Source: CAZMPJ01 sp964568455 | GTDB lineage: Bacteria; Margulisbacteria; WOR-1; O2-12-FULL-45-9 | DNA: 64,000 nucleotides | Assembly: GCA_964568455.1 (NCBI GenBank) | Contig: CAZMPJ010000002.1 | Coordinates: 62,001 to 126,000 of the forward strand | Direction: 5' to 3' | Part shown: positions 30,551 through 39,789 of the stretch, piece after piece | Numbering within the stretch: position 1 is the first letter of the stretch | How the letters are laid out: each line of letters opens with the position of its first letter | Notes under the pieces: generated by a model | The model's database searches: none | Seen by the model: the letters and a program-made list of their open reading frames with translations, nothing else | What the model was told of the DNA's origin: nothing | Made by a program: the position numbers and the translations under genes

Positions 30551-33500
30551 ATGCCTCACACACATAAATTTGTTCATCTTCATTGTCACTCGCAGTTTAG
30601 CTTGCTTGATGGAGCAGGCCGCATCCCCGGTTTAGTTGCAGAAGCTAAAAAATTAGGCATGCCTGCTTTGGCTTTAACTGACCACGGTAATATGTATGCT
30701 ACTGTGCAATTTTACCTGGCAGCTAAAGAAGCCGGCATTAAACCCATTATAGGCTGCGAACTTTATGTTGCTCCCAGGACCCGGCATGATAAAGAAACCA
30801 AAGAAGACCGTTCTCCTCATCATTTAACTTTTTTAGCTAAAGATTTAAATGGCTATAGAAATTTAATTAAACTGGCTTCAATTGCTTCAATTGAAGGATT
30901 TTATTCTCGGCCGCGTATTGATAAAGAGGTTTTAGAAAAATATAAACAAGGTTTAGTAGTACTGTCTGGTTGCCCAGTAGGTAAAATCCCCTCGCTTTTA
31001 AGGCAGGATAAATTTGAAGAAGCCAAGCAAGAGGCTTTATGGTTAAAAAGGCTTTTTAAAGAAGATTTTTATCTTGAAATGCAGGAGTTGGGTTTAGAAG
31101 ATTTTAAAGGGCTTAATGCCAAAATTATTGAACTGGCAAAAGCAACTGGAATCAAATTAGTTGCTACTAATGATGTCCATTATATTAAAAAAGAAGATGC
31201 TTATGCTCAGGATGTGCTTTTGTGTATTCAAACCGGATCCTTTTTAGATGAAGCAAAACGATTAAAGTTTGATACCCAGGAGTTTTATTTAAAATCCCCG
31301 CAAGAAATGATTGAGCTGTTTAAAGACACACCCGAAGCTATTAGCAGCACGCTTGAAATAGCGGATAAATGCAATGTTGATCTTGAAATCGGGACTATGC
31401 ATTTGCCTAACTTTCCTGTGCCCAAAGGGGAAACACCGGATACTTATTTAGAAAAACTGGTTTGGGAAGGAATTAAGAAGCGTTATGGCAAAGCAGAAGA
31501 AAAAGTTATGCTTCCGCCAGAGGTTATTGATCGAATAAAGTATGAGCTTTACACCATTGAAAAAATGGGCTATGCAGCTTACTTTTTGATTGTGCAAGAC
31601 TTTATTAATGCAGCTAGAGCCAAGGGTATTCAGGTGGGGCCGGGTCGGGGGTCTGCAGCTGGCAGTGTGGTTTCTTATGCTTTGAAGATTACTAATATTG
31701 ATCCGCTAAAGTACGGCCTACTGTTTGAACGATTTTTAAATATTGAACGAATCAGCATGCCTGATATTGATATTGATTTTTGTATTGAGCGCAGGAGCGA
31801 AGTTATCGAGTATGTCTCAAATAAGTATGGTCAGGATCATGTGGCCCAGATTGTTACTTTTGGTACTATGGCGGCCAGGGCTGCCATCCGGGACGTAGGC
31901 CGGGTGCAAAGGGTGCCGCTGGCTTTTGTGGATAAGATTGCCAAGATGATTCCTTTTATGCCGGGAATTACTATTGCCAAAGCGCTGGAGATGGTAAAAG
32001 AGTTAAAAGATTTATATGACAAAGATGAAATAGTTAAGCATCTTTTAGAAACCGCTAAAAAACTTGAAGGCTTATCCCGCCATGCGTCAGTTCACGCTGC
32101 TGGAGTAGTTATTTCAGAAAAACCACTGACCGAATATGTGCCTCTGCAACAAATTGATAAAAAAGTAGTTGTAACTCAATATCCTATGGGCGATTTAGAA
32201 AAAATGGGACTGCTTAAGATGGATTTCTTAGGCCTTAGAAACTTAACCATGATTGCCAACGCGCTAAGAATTATTAAGCGTACTCGAAATATGGATATAG
32301 ATATTGATAACCTGGCAGTGGATGATACCAAGACTTACCAGCTTTTAATGAGCGGAGAAACCATGGGAATTTTTCAGCTGGAAAGCCGAGGGATGAAAGC
32401 CCTGGTTAAAGATCTAGCTCCCAGCAGTTTTGAAGAAATAATTGCCTTGCTAGCGCTTTATCGTCCAGGCCCTTTGGAAAGCGGCATGGTGAGCGACTAT
32501 GTCAAACGAAAACATAAGCAAGTACCGATTAAATACATGCTGCCGCAGCTCCAGCCGATTTTGCGCGAAACTTACGGAGTAATTCTTTACCAGGAGCAGG
32601 TAATGCAGATTGCCAGTAAAGTTGCCGGCTTTAGCCTGGGGCAAGCAGATGTCTTGCGCCGTGCTATGGGTAAGAAAAAAGCCAAAGAAATGCAGCAGCA
32701 AAAAGAAATTTTTGTTGAAGGAGCGGTCAAACGCGGGGTTACACATCATAAAGCTACTGAACTATTTAACTTGTGCGCTAAATTTGCTGGTTATGGCTTT
32801 AATAAATCTCACTCGGCAGCTTATGGCGTAATTTCTTACCAAACCGCTTATTTAAAAGCTAATTATCCAATTGAGTTTATGGCCGCGCTTTTAACTTCGG
32901 TTATGGGTAATAGTGATAAAGTAACTGCTTATGCTAACGAATGCCGCCGGCTAAAGATTAAAATACTGGGTCCTGATATTAATGAAAGCTACCGTGGTTT
33001 TACAGTTACCAAAGAAGGAATTCGTTTTGGCCTTTCGGCTATTAAAAATGTGGGAGTAGCAGCGATTGATTCTATTATTAACGCAAAAAAAGAGGGTGGA
33101 AATTTTGAATCTTTAGCAAATTTCTGCAAACGAATTGATACCAGGGCTTGCAATAAAAAGGTGATCGAGAGTTTAATTAAAGTGGGTGGGTTTGATTCTT
33201 TTAATTTAGGACGAGCTTATTTGTTAAATGTTTTGCCAAAAACCTTAAGCCGGGTTAATAGCGAAGAAAAAGAAAAAGCTAATGGCCAATCTTCTTTGTT
33301 TCAAATGGCAGCCAGCAATAAACCAGCAGCAGACGGGAATAATGGTAATGTTGAGGTGGAAGAGTTTCCTCCCGAACAAGTGCTTAAAATGGAAAAAGAT
33401 TTGCTGGGACTTTATATTTCTTCTCATCCCTTGGAATATGTTAAAGATTCGCTGGAAGGCCAGGTTAAAAATAATATTGCTGATATTAGTGATATGAGGG

Positions 33501-34024
33501 AAGGGGAGCCAATTAAAATTGGCGGGCTTTTATCCGAAAGCCGGCGTATTACCACTAAAAAGGGTGATGCTATGCTAGTGGGCAAGCTGGAAGATTTGTC
33601 TGGCACGATTGGCTTAGTGGTTTTTCCCCGCACTTTTAAAAAATGCGAAGCGCTTTTAACCACTGATGAAGTAATTATTATAAAAGGTAAGGTTAATCGG
33701 GATATGCGCAGTGATGAGCTTAATGTGGTGGCAGAAGAAGTGCTGCCCATGGAGCAGCTGGAAAAAGTGCGCTCTTTGTATGTTGAAGTAATAGATATAA
33801 ACGATGCCGCGGTTTTAGCGGAGATGAAAAGAGTTTTAAACCTTTTTAAAGGTGATGATCCGGTCTTTATAAAGATGGAAGGCAATAAAATCGCCCTAGG
33901 CAAGAATTTTCATGTTAATATAACTCCAGAACTGGTTGAGCAGCTGGAAAATTTATTAGGTAGTGGTTCAGTTCGTGTTGAGTTCCGAGCGGTTAAGAAA
34001 GAAAAAGAGGAGGTAAAAGCTTAA
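30551..34024 (+). CDS. dnaE: DNA polymerase III alpha subunit
   Basis: The 1157-residue replicative polymerase has an N-terminal PHP domain (FVHLHCHSQFSLLDGAGRIP, LALTDHGNMYATVQFY). The palm has GPGRGSAAGSVVSYAL and MPDIDIDFCIE with the catalytic aspartates. It continues through LALYRPGPLESGMV and GYGFNKSHSAAYGVISYQTA to a helix-hairpin-helix and an OB-fold region near residues 980-1060. The ATG at 30551 is preferred to the TTG at 30533 because the latter lies upstream of the -10 box and the family starts near MPHTHKFVHLH. hisI overlaps its stop. Confidence 0.96.
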   Translation: MPHTHKFVHLHCHSQFSLLDGAGRIPGLVAEAKKLGMPALALTDHGNMYATVQFYLAAKEAGIKPIIGCELYVAPRTRHDKETKEDRSPHHLTFLAKDLNGYRNLIKLASIASIEGFYSRPRIDKEVLEKYKQGLVVLSGCPVGKIPSLLRQDKFEEAKQEALWLKRLFKEDFYLEMQELGLEDFKGLNAKIIELAKATGIKLVATNDVHYIKKEDAYAQDVLLCIQTGSFLDEAKRLKFDTQEFYLKSPQEMIELFKDTPEAISSTLEIADKCNVDLEIGTMHLPNFPVPKGETPDTYLEKLVWEGIKKRYGKAEEKVMLPPEVIDRIKYELYTIEKMGYAAYFLIVQDFINAARAKGIQVGPGRGSAAGSVVSYALKITNIDPLKYGLLFERFLNIERISMPDIDIDFCIERRSEVIEYVSNKYGQDHVAQIVTFGTMAARAAIRDVGRVQRVPLAFVDKIAKMIPFMPGITIAKALEMVKELKDLYDKDEIVKHLLETAKKLEGLSRHASVHAAGVVISEKPLTEYVPLQQIDKKVVVTQYPMGDLEKMGLLKMDFLGLRNLTMIANALRIIKRTRNMDIDIDNLAVDDTKTYQLLMSGETMGIFQLESRGMKALVKDLAPSSFEEIIALLALYRPGPLESGMVSDYVKRKHKQVPIKYMLPQLQPILRETYGVILYQEQVMQIASKVAGFSLGQADVLRRAMGKKKAKEMQQQKEIFVEGAVKRGVTHHKATELFNLCAKFAGYGFNKSHSAAYGVISYQTAYLKANYPIEFMAALLTSVMGNSDKVTAYANECRRLKIKILGPDINESYRGFTVTKEGIRFGLSAIKNVGVAAIDSIINAKKEGGNFESLANFCKRIDTRACNKKVIESLIKVGGFDSFNLGRAYLLNVLPKTLSRVNSEEKEKANGQSSLFQMAASNKPAADGNNGNVEVEEFPPEQVLKMEKDLLGLYISSHPLEYVKDSLEGQVKNNIADISDMREGEPIKIGGLLSESRRITTKKGDAMLVGKLEDLSGTIGLVVFPRTFKKCEALLTTDEVIIIKGKVNRDMRSDELNVVAEEVLPMEQLEKVRSLYVEVIDINDAAVLAEMKRVLNLFKGDDPVFIKMEGNKIALGKNFHVNITPELVEQLENLLGSGSVRVEFRAVKKEKEEVKA

Positions 34025-34344
34025 TGGATATTAATAAGATTAAATTTAATGAAAAGGGATTAGTTCCGGTGATTGCGCAAGATTATAAGGATGGGGCAGT
34101 CTTAATGCTGGCTTATATGAATAAGGAATCTTTGCAAAAAACGCTTGAGAGCAAAGAAATGACCTACTGGTCTCGCTCTAGAAAAGAACTCTGGCACAAA
34201 GGTGATACTTCTGGTCATATCCAAAAAGTAAAAGAAATGTATTATGACTGTGATGCAGACGCTATCTTAGCTAAAATCGAACAAGTGGGCGACATTGCCT
34301 GCCATACTGGAAAGCGCAGCTGCTTTTTTAATAAGCTGGTTTAA
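34024..34344 (+). CDS. hisI: Phosphoribosyl-AMP cyclohydrolase
   Basis: The 106-residue enzyme of histidine synthesis opens phosphoribosyl-AMP. Its motifs are VPVIAQDYKDGAVLMLAYMN, TYWSRSRKELWHKGDTSGH, the metal-binding YYDCDADAIL and ACHTGKRSCF. It is the cyclohydrolase alone, without the HisE pyrophosphohydrolase fusion. No other his gene lies in the window. It shares one base with the dnaE stop (TAATG), so it depends on dnaE expression, an odd pairing. Confidence 0.94.
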   Translation: MDINKIKFNEKGLVPVIAQDYKDGAVLMLAYMNKESLQKTLESKEMTYWSRSRKELWHKGDTSGHIQKVKEMYYDCDADAILAKIEQVGDIACHTGKRSCFFNKLV

Positions 34345-34377
34345 TGCCAAATGCTTTCGCATCTTTAATTTTTCTGC

Positions 34378-34383
34378 TAAAAT
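34378..34383 (+). promoter_or_regulatory. Candidate -10 box of uvrA
   Basis: TAAAAT ends 10 nt before the uvrA ATG at 34394, giving a very short or absent leader. Confidence 0.45.
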
Positions 34384-34393
34384 ATAAGATTCA

Positions 34394-37207
34394 ATGAATG
34401 CAGATAAAATAATTATTAAAGGTGCTAGAGAGCACAACTTAAAGAATATTAATCTTGAACTCCCCCGCAATAAATTAATTGTTTTTACTGGTCTGTCTGG
34501 TTCAGGAAAATCTTCACTGGCTTTTGATACTATTTATGCAGAAGGACAGCGTAGATATGTAGAGTCGCTGTCAGCTTATGCCAGACAATTCTTAGAGCAA
34601 ATGCAAAAGCCGGATGTGGATTCAATTGAAGGTTTGTCTCCAGCCATTTCCATTGACCAAAAAGCACCACCTAGAAATCCCCGCTCAACCGTTGGCACGG
34701 TAACTGAGATTTATGATTACTTCCGCTTGTTATTTGCCAACATTGGCATTCCCCATTGCCCCAAATGCGGTAAAAAGATTGAAAAACAAACTTCACAACA
34801 AATTGTTGACCAGATTTTAAAGCTGCCTGCTGGCCAGCGCATTATGATTTTAGCTCCAGTAATCAGAGGCCGCAAAGGTGAGTATAAAAATTTGTTTGCC
34901 GATATTCAAAAAGACGGTTTTGTCCGGGTTAGAGTAGACAAGAAAATCTATGATATTGCCGATGTGCCAGCTTTAAATAAAAAAGTAAAACATGATATTG
35001 AAATTGTGGTTGACCGCTTGGCAGCCAAGGCTTCTAATCAAAAACGCTTAAATGAATCGGTCGAAGTCGCGCTTAAGTTTGGTAATGGCATTGTAATGGT
35101 TTTAGCTGATAAGGCGAAAAGTAAACCAATTATTTATAGCGAAAAATTTTCTTGCCCAGAATGCGGTATCAGTTTAGACGAAATTACTCCGCGCATCTTT
35201 TCTTTTAACGGCCCTTACGGTGCTTGTCCTACTTGCAGCGGGCTAGGGGATAAGCTGGAGTTTGATCCGGATCTGGTTATTCCGGATAAAAAATTAACTT
35301 TAGCCGATGGTGCGATTGTTCCTTGGGGCGATGTCACTAGTTATTATCTCCAAAAATTGGCAGCGGTGGGCGAAGAATATGGTTTTGATCTGCAAACCCC
35401 AATAAAAAAATTAAATAAAACTCAATTGAATGTAATTTTGTATGGTTCAAAAAAACCAATTATGTTCAAATATCAAATGGATCGCGGTTATTGGGAGCAT
35501 GAGGGTGAGTTTAAAGGCGTAATGAATTGGCTTAAGCGCCGCTATCTTGAAACAAAATCAGAAAATGTGCGTTTTCATCTGTACCGTTATATGAGCAAAG
35601 TTCCTTGTCCAGACTGCGGTGGGCAAAGGCTGCGGCCCGAAAGCTTAGCTGTTACAGTTGCCAATAAATCCATTGCTGAATTATCAGCCTTATCAGTTAA
35701 ATCCATTGCTGAATTTATTAATAATTTAAAATTAAATGAAAGAGAGCAGATCATTGCCCGGCAAATTATTAAAGAGATTAAAGAACGGCTGCAATTTTTA
35801 GAAAATGTTGGCTTAGATTATATAAGCCTTAATCGCCAGTCTTCCACTTTATCTGGAGGCGAAGCGCAAAGAACTCGTTTGGCCACTCAAGTGGGCTCTG
35901 GTTTAGTCGGCGTACTATATATATTAGATGAGCCATCCATTGGTTTGCATCAGCGGGATAACCGACGTTTAATCAAAACCTTAGAACGGCTAAGAGAATT
36001 AGGCAACACTATTATTATAGTAGAGCATGACGAAGAAACCATGCGCTCAGCTGATCTTTTAGTTGACATTGGCCCAGGTGCCGGCAGAAAGGGTGGTAAA
36101 ATTGTTGCCACTGGTTCAGCCGCTTCAATTGAAAAGAATAAAAACTCTATTACCGGCCAATATTTATCCGGCAAATTAAAAATTCCTCTGCCAGCAGAAA
36201 GAAAATCTGGCAATGGCAAACAATTAGTCATAAAAAAGGCCAAACATAATAATTTAAAAAATATCACGGTTAAGTTTCCTTTAGGCTTGTTTACTTGTGT
36301 AACTGGAGTTTCCGGCTCTGGCAAAAGTTCTTTGATTAACGATATTTTATATAAAGCTTTGGCTAAGAAATTTTACCGCTCTCTTGAAAAGGCTGGGGCG
36401 CACGAAGAAATTAAGGGCATTGAAAATATTGATAAAGTAGTAATTATTGACCAAACCCCAATTGGCAGAACCCCTCGTTCCAACCCGGCTACTTATACTG
36501 GCGTGTTTGATCATATTCGTAATCTTTTTACTATGACCCAGGAATCACGCATCCGTGGCTATAAGCCTGGTCGCTTTTCATTTAACGTCAAAGGTGGCAG
36601 ATGCGAAGCTTGCCGCGGAGATGGTTTAGTAAAAATTGAAATGCACTTTTTGCCAGATGTTTACGTGCCTTGTGATGTGTGTAAGGGCAAACGTTATAAT
36701 CGCGAAACTTTAGAAGTGCGCTACCGCGGTAAAAATATTTATGAAGTATTGGATATGACAGTGGACGAAGCAAAAGATTTATTTGAAAATATTCCACAAA
36801 TTGTAAGAAGATTACAAACTTTGCAAGATGTGGGATTAAATTATATTAAACTAGGCCAATTTGCTACTACTCTTTCTGGTGGTGAAGCGCAAAGGGTAAA
36901 GTTGGCCACAGAACTTGCTGCTAGATCAACTGGTAGAACGGTTTATTTACTGGATGAGCCAACCACTGGCCTTCATTTTGACGATATTAAAAAACTTTTA
37001 AATGTATTGCATCGCTTAACTGAATCAGGTAATTCTGTAATTGTAATTGAGCATAATTTAGAAGTAATAAAAACCGCAGACCATATTATTGACTTGGGGC
37101 CCGAGGGTGGGGATGAGGGTGGTTTTATTGTGGCCGAGGGCACACCTGAAGAAGTTTCTAAAATTTCTAAAAGCTACACTGGCAAGTATTTAAAAAAAGT
37201 CCTGTAG
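34394..37207 (+). CDS. uvrA: Excinuclease ABC subunit A
   Basis: The 937-residue damage-recognition ATPase of nucleotide excision repair has two ABC modules with Walker A GLSGSGKSS (about 32-40) and GVSGSGKSS (about 637-645), and signatures LSGGEAQRTRL and LSGGEAQRVKL. Three Cys-rich zinc modules are visible: CPKCGKK, CPECGIS...CPTC, and CEACRGDG...CDVCKGK. The full length matches the family. uvrB and uvrC are not in the window. Confidence 0.97.
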   Translation: MNADKIIIKGAREHNLKNINLELPRNKLIVFTGLSGSGKSSLAFDTIYAEGQRRYVESLSAYARQFLEQMQKPDVDSIEGLSPAISIDQKAPPRNPRSTVGTVTEIYDYFRLLFANIGIPHCPKCGKKIEKQTSQQIVDQILKLPAGQRIMILAPVIRGRKGEYKNLFADIQKDGFVRVRVDKKIYDIADVPALNKKVKHDIEIVVDRLAAKASNQKRLNESVEVALKFGNGIVMVLADKAKSKPIIYSEKFSCPECGISLDEITPRIFSFNGPYGACPTCSGLGDKLEFDPDLVIPDKKLTLADGAIVPWGDVTSYYLQKLAAVGEEYGFDLQTPIKKLNKTQLNVILYGSKKPIMFKYQMDRGYWEHEGEFKGVMNWLKRRYLETKSENVRFHLYRYMSKVPCPDCGGQRLRPESLAVTVANKSIAELSALSVKSIAEFINNLKLNEREQIIARQIIKEIKERLQFLENVGLDYISLNRQSSTLSGGEAQRTRLATQVGSGLVGVLYILDEPSIGLHQRDNRRLIKTLERLRELGNTIIIVEHDEETMRSADLLVDIGPGAGRKGGKIVATGSAASIEKNKNSITGQYLSGKLKIPLPAERKSGNGKQLVIKKAKHNNLKNITVKFPLGLFTCVTGVSGSGKSSLINDILYKALAKKFYRSLEKAGAHEEIKGIENIDKVVIIDQTPIGRTPRSNPATYTGVFDHIRNLFTMTQESRIRGYKPGRFSFNVKGGRCEACRGDGLVKIEMHFLPDVYVPCDVCKGKRYNRETLEVRYRGKNIYEVLDMTVDEAKDLFENIPQIVRRLQTLQDVGLNYIKLGQFATTLSGGEAQRVKLATELAARSTGRTVYLLDEPTTGLHFDDIKKLLNVLHRLTESGNSVIVIEHNLEVIKTADHIIDLGPEGGDEGGFIVAEGTPEEVSKISKSYTGKYLKKVL

Positions 37208-37234
37208 GGTTGGTGAGTCACGAATTCTATCTCG

Positions 37235-37422
37235 TATCACTTGTCACAAATTAATTCGAATCGTTGCTCCCCGAATTCATTCCCAAATCCAAACGAATAT
37301 CTACGAATAGGAAGCAGAGAATGATTGACAAGAGTATCAATGGTTTCGTGTTAATTGGAGAGATTTGAGACTTAATTCGTCTTTGGCAATTCGAATTAAT
37401 TCGGGACAAAAGATAAGTGATA
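37235..37422. repeat. Large imperfect palindromic element in the 37.2-37.5 kb gap
   Basis: The left arm TATCACTT...AATTAATTCGAAT (37235-37261) is inverted in the right arm ATTCGAATTAATTCGG...AAGTGATA (37389-37422). About 125 nt lie between. The gap 37208-37526 shows no gene; it holds this element and then the promoter of the 80-residue gene. Confidence 0.65.
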
Positions 37423-37455
37423 AAATTATATGATTCGAGATGTTTTACATCCTCC

Positions 37456-37495
37456 ATGCAAGTTTTCTTTTAGTACTCCCGATATATTATATGTA
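37456..37495 (+). promoter_or_regulatory. Sigma-28-like promoter, identical boxes to 30214-30253
   Basis: ATGCAAGTTTT (37456-37466), 13 nt, then CGATATATTATATGTA (37480-37495). Transcription would give a leader of about 30 nt carrying AGGGAG. Confidence 0.7.
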
Positions 37496-37526
37496 AGTCT
37501 GTTAATAAATTTTAGGGAGAAAAAAA

Positions 37527-37769
37527 ATGATTAGAACTTGTTTTAACCCAGCTAAAGCAGTAGAAATCTATAACGCGGATAAAGAAATTTCATCTGGCGC
37601 GCAGCTAGTGGATGTTGAAGAGCAAGTGGTGGTGGTTGATGATCAGGGAAATGAAAGAATTTATAATCCCAACAAAGAAACTGATGTGGCTAAGTATCTT
37701 GAAGACAACATGAAGTATGGGGCCAAAGATATTTATCTTCATCCCACCTCAATTTGTTTAGAGAAATAG
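37527..37769 (+). CDS. Hypothetical 80-residue protein under a sigma-28-like promoter
   Basis: The small acidic soluble protein begins MIRTCFNPAKAVEIYNADKE and contains VVVVDDQGNERIYNPNKETD. No signal peptide, membrane helix or known domain is recognised. The AGGGAG ribosome-binding site and the promoter support a real gene. A second promoter of the same class starts at its stop codon and serves the 524-residue gene downstream, so the pair may work together. Confidence 0.65.
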   Translation: MIRTCFNPAKAVEIYNADKEISSGAQLVDVEEQVVVVDDQGNERIYNPNKETDVAKYLEDNMKYGAKDIYLHPTSICLEK

Positions 37770-37797
37770 TGAAATTTTTTCTAAATCCTTCTGATAT
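37770..37797 (+). promoter_or_regulatory. Sigma-28-like promoter of the 524-residue unknown gene
   Basis: TGAAAT (37770-37775), 14 nt, then TCTGATAT (37790-37797), then 6 nt to the GTG at 37804. The spacing is exactly that of 13570-13597 and 18646-18673. Confidence 0.65.
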
Positions 37798-37803
37798 ATA
37801 TGT

Positions 37804-39378
37804 GTGAAACTACAAGTTATTAGTGGATATACGTCCAATATGGGTGTTTTCAGACAGAGATTTGAAACTCCTCCTATGCAAAGAGGACTGGTTTTTAATT
37901 TAAGAGAAGAAGTTGGTCCTGCGGAGAAAAGTACTGGACCTACTACTCATAGAAGATTGTCTCAGCAAGACCCTCGCAATTTTCTCTTTTTTGCTTACTA
38001 TCCTTTAGGAAGATCTCAAACATTAGAAGGAATTGCCTTGGCAGATGAACAAGCTAATATTTTGTGTGGTTTTGATCGCAAGTTTATAACTTCTCTTTCT
38101 GCTGCTCAAGTGAGAAATCAAATATCTTGCCTCCGTTTTAGAGCGGATATTCCTTTGGCGCAAACACAGCTAGGGGAAGCAATTGGTTTAGGATCTGATG
38201 GAAGATGTTATTTTAGGCCTGATGCAGAAGTTGATTTTGACCCAGTAAATAATTTAAGGAGAAAAGCTACTGGTGCGTTTTTTAGCGCTCCTGGCAATCC
38301 TCTTAACTGGGAAGTTTTGGATAGTGCCTGGTTAATTACTATTGAATACTTAAGGGTTAATGTAAGAAGATTTATGCAGGATAGGGATGTTGTGCTTGAT
38401 TACAAAGGTCAACCTGGATCTCGTTTTAGAAATCCTATGACAGTAGAAAGTCCCACACCTTTATTTGGTGGGTCAGTGCAAATACCAGAACTTGCGCCAC
38501 TTGACGAGTGTTTTTGGGAAAACATGACACCAGAGGCATTAGCTGCCCAAAGAGCAGAAGAAGCGGAACAGGTGGCGGCAGGCATAAGAGCCAAAGAAGA
38601 AGCTAGCGCTAGAAGGGAAGTAGAGCAAGCAACAGCATTACAAAAAGAACTTAAACGAAACGTGCTTGATAATATTGGATCTAATTTGCCAATGACACTA
38701 CAAAAGCATCTGTTTAAATTATATTTCACTATGACAAAAAGAGTTCCCTGGACTAGCAATAGGGTTGTTTTTACTTTGCATGCAGGAGCTGAAGATAAAG
38801 TTAAAGAATTTCCAGGTGTATTACCTGAAAGTGTATTGCCTAATTTCTCTAAAATAACCATAGATGAAGAAGTTTGGTCAGAAGGAATAAATTGGCTTGA
38901 ACTGTTAACGCAATTGTCTACCCGCACTGATTTAGTTCATGTGAATATAGCAGACACTAGAAAAGTAGATTTAGCTTCGTTTTTAAGTTTAGGCTTAGAA
39001 GCAGAAGTGGAAATTTATTGGGGGGAGATCAAAGGAGAAGATGATCCGGTTTTGTTTTTAGACTTTAATGTTCCAGAACAAGAAAAAGATATGTTGGTTT
39101 ATTCTGAAAAGCCTCGCGCTCGAGTGGGGAAAACGAAAGTACAGAATTTTCCTTATTGGTGGGATATTTTTGAGACTGATCCAGCGCATCCTGATTGTGT
39201 GCTGCCAGTGCGCAATGCTCAAGAAATCGTAGAACTTTTATTAATTGATTCTAAAATGAAAAAAACAATAAAAGATTTTCTGTGGAAAAATTTTGAGCGT
39301 GATTCACAACCAGTTACAATTGAAGCCTTCCGTTTTGTTTGCCGCTGTAATGGAACTTTACCTCGTTTAGCTGATTAA
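37804..39378 (+). CDS. Hypothetical 524-residue protein under a sigma-28-like promoter
   Basis: The N-terminal half is soluble and beta-rich (from MKLQVISGYTSNMGVFRQRF). An Ala/Glu-rich coiled coil lies at about residues 255-300 (ALAAQRAEEAEQVAAGIRAK). A C-terminal half follows with WSEGINWLELLTQLSTRTDL and acidic EVEIYWGEIKGEDDPVLFLD. No transmembrane segment or known domain is seen. The GTG start lies 6 nt after a TGATAT -10 box, so the mRNA should be leaderless. I do not recognise the family. Its promoter class ties it to the genes at 12736, 17359, 29481 and 37527. Confidence 0.62.
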   Translation: MKLQVISGYTSNMGVFRQRFETPPMQRGLVFNLREEVGPAEKSTGPTTHRRLSQQDPRNFLFFAYYPLGRSQTLEGIALADEQANILCGFDRKFITSLSAAQVRNQISCLRFRADIPLAQTQLGEAIGLGSDGRCYFRPDAEVDFDPVNNLRRKATGAFFSAPGNPLNWEVLDSAWLITIEYLRVNVRRFMQDRDVVLDYKGQPGSRFRNPMTVESPTPLFGGSVQIPELAPLDECFWENMTPEALAAQRAEEAEQVAAGIRAKEEASARREVEQATALQKELKRNVLDNIGSNLPMTLQKHLFKLYFTMTKRVPWTSNRVVFTLHAGAEDKVKEFPGVLPESVLPNFSKITIDEEVWSEGINWLELLTQLSTRTDLVHVNIADTRKVDLASFLSLGLEAEVEIYWGEIKGEDDPVLFLDFNVPEQEKDMLVYSEKPRARVGKTKVQNFPYWWDIFETDPAHPDCVLPVRNAQEIVELLLIDSKMKKTIKDFLWKNFERDSQPVTIEAFRFVCRCNGTLPRLAD

Positions 39379-39409
39379 TTTGTTATAATACTTTTAAAGG
39401 AGAATTATC

Positions 39410-39742
39410 ATGGAAAATATAAGTTTTGCTGATTTTCAAAAAATGGATCTTAGGGTTGCGCAGATTTTGACTGCAGAAGAAATCGAAGGTGCGGATAGAT
39501 TGTATAAATTAACTGTTGAGCTTGGAAATGAACAAAGAACCTTGGTGGCAGGCATAAAACTTTTCTATCCCATAGAAGAATTGCCGGGTAAAAAAGTTAT
39601 TATGCTGGCAAACCTAGAGCCAAAGACAATTCGCGGAGTAGAGAGCCATGGCATGGTACTTTGTGCGCATAGCGAAGACCGCAGCCAATTGGTTTGCACT
39701 ACTGTGGAACAAGATATTGCTGCAGGATCTAAAGTAAGCTAA
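39410..39742 (+). CDS. Free-standing tRNA-binding domain protein (MetG C-terminal/Trbp111-like)
   Basis: The 110-residue OB-fold protein has ISFADFQKMDLRVAQILTAE, LVAGIKLFYPIEELPGKKVI and LANLEPKTIRGVESHGMVL, the signature of the C-terminal dimerisation and tRNA-binding domain of methionyl-tRNA synthetase and of Trbp111. It probably binds tRNA elbows in trans to MetG, which is not in the window. A TATAAT near 39384 and AAAGGAG precede the ATG. dnaB follows with its own promoter. Confidence 0.9.
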   Translation: MENISFADFQKMDLRVAQILTAEEIEGADRLYKLTVELGNEQRTLVAGIKLFYPIEELPGKKVIMLANLEPKTIRGVESHGMVLCAHSEDRSQLVCTTVEQDIAAGSKVS

Positions 39743-39752
39743 CCCCAACTTA

Positions 39753-39781
39753 TTGAATCAAGCTTTAATATGCGGTAAAAT
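39753..39781 (+). promoter_or_regulatory. Sigma-70 promoter with leaderless start of dnaB
   Basis: TTGAAT (39753-39758), 17 nt, then TAAAAT (39776-39781), 8 nt before the ATG at 39790. Confidence 0.7.
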
Positions 39782-39789
39782 AGTGTCCT

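Noticed and set aside
38409..38927. 172-codon minus-strand frame
   Set aside because: It lies antisense within the 524-residue gene, which has a promoter and a consistent frame; the shadow has Ser/Ala-rich composition typical of antisense frames.
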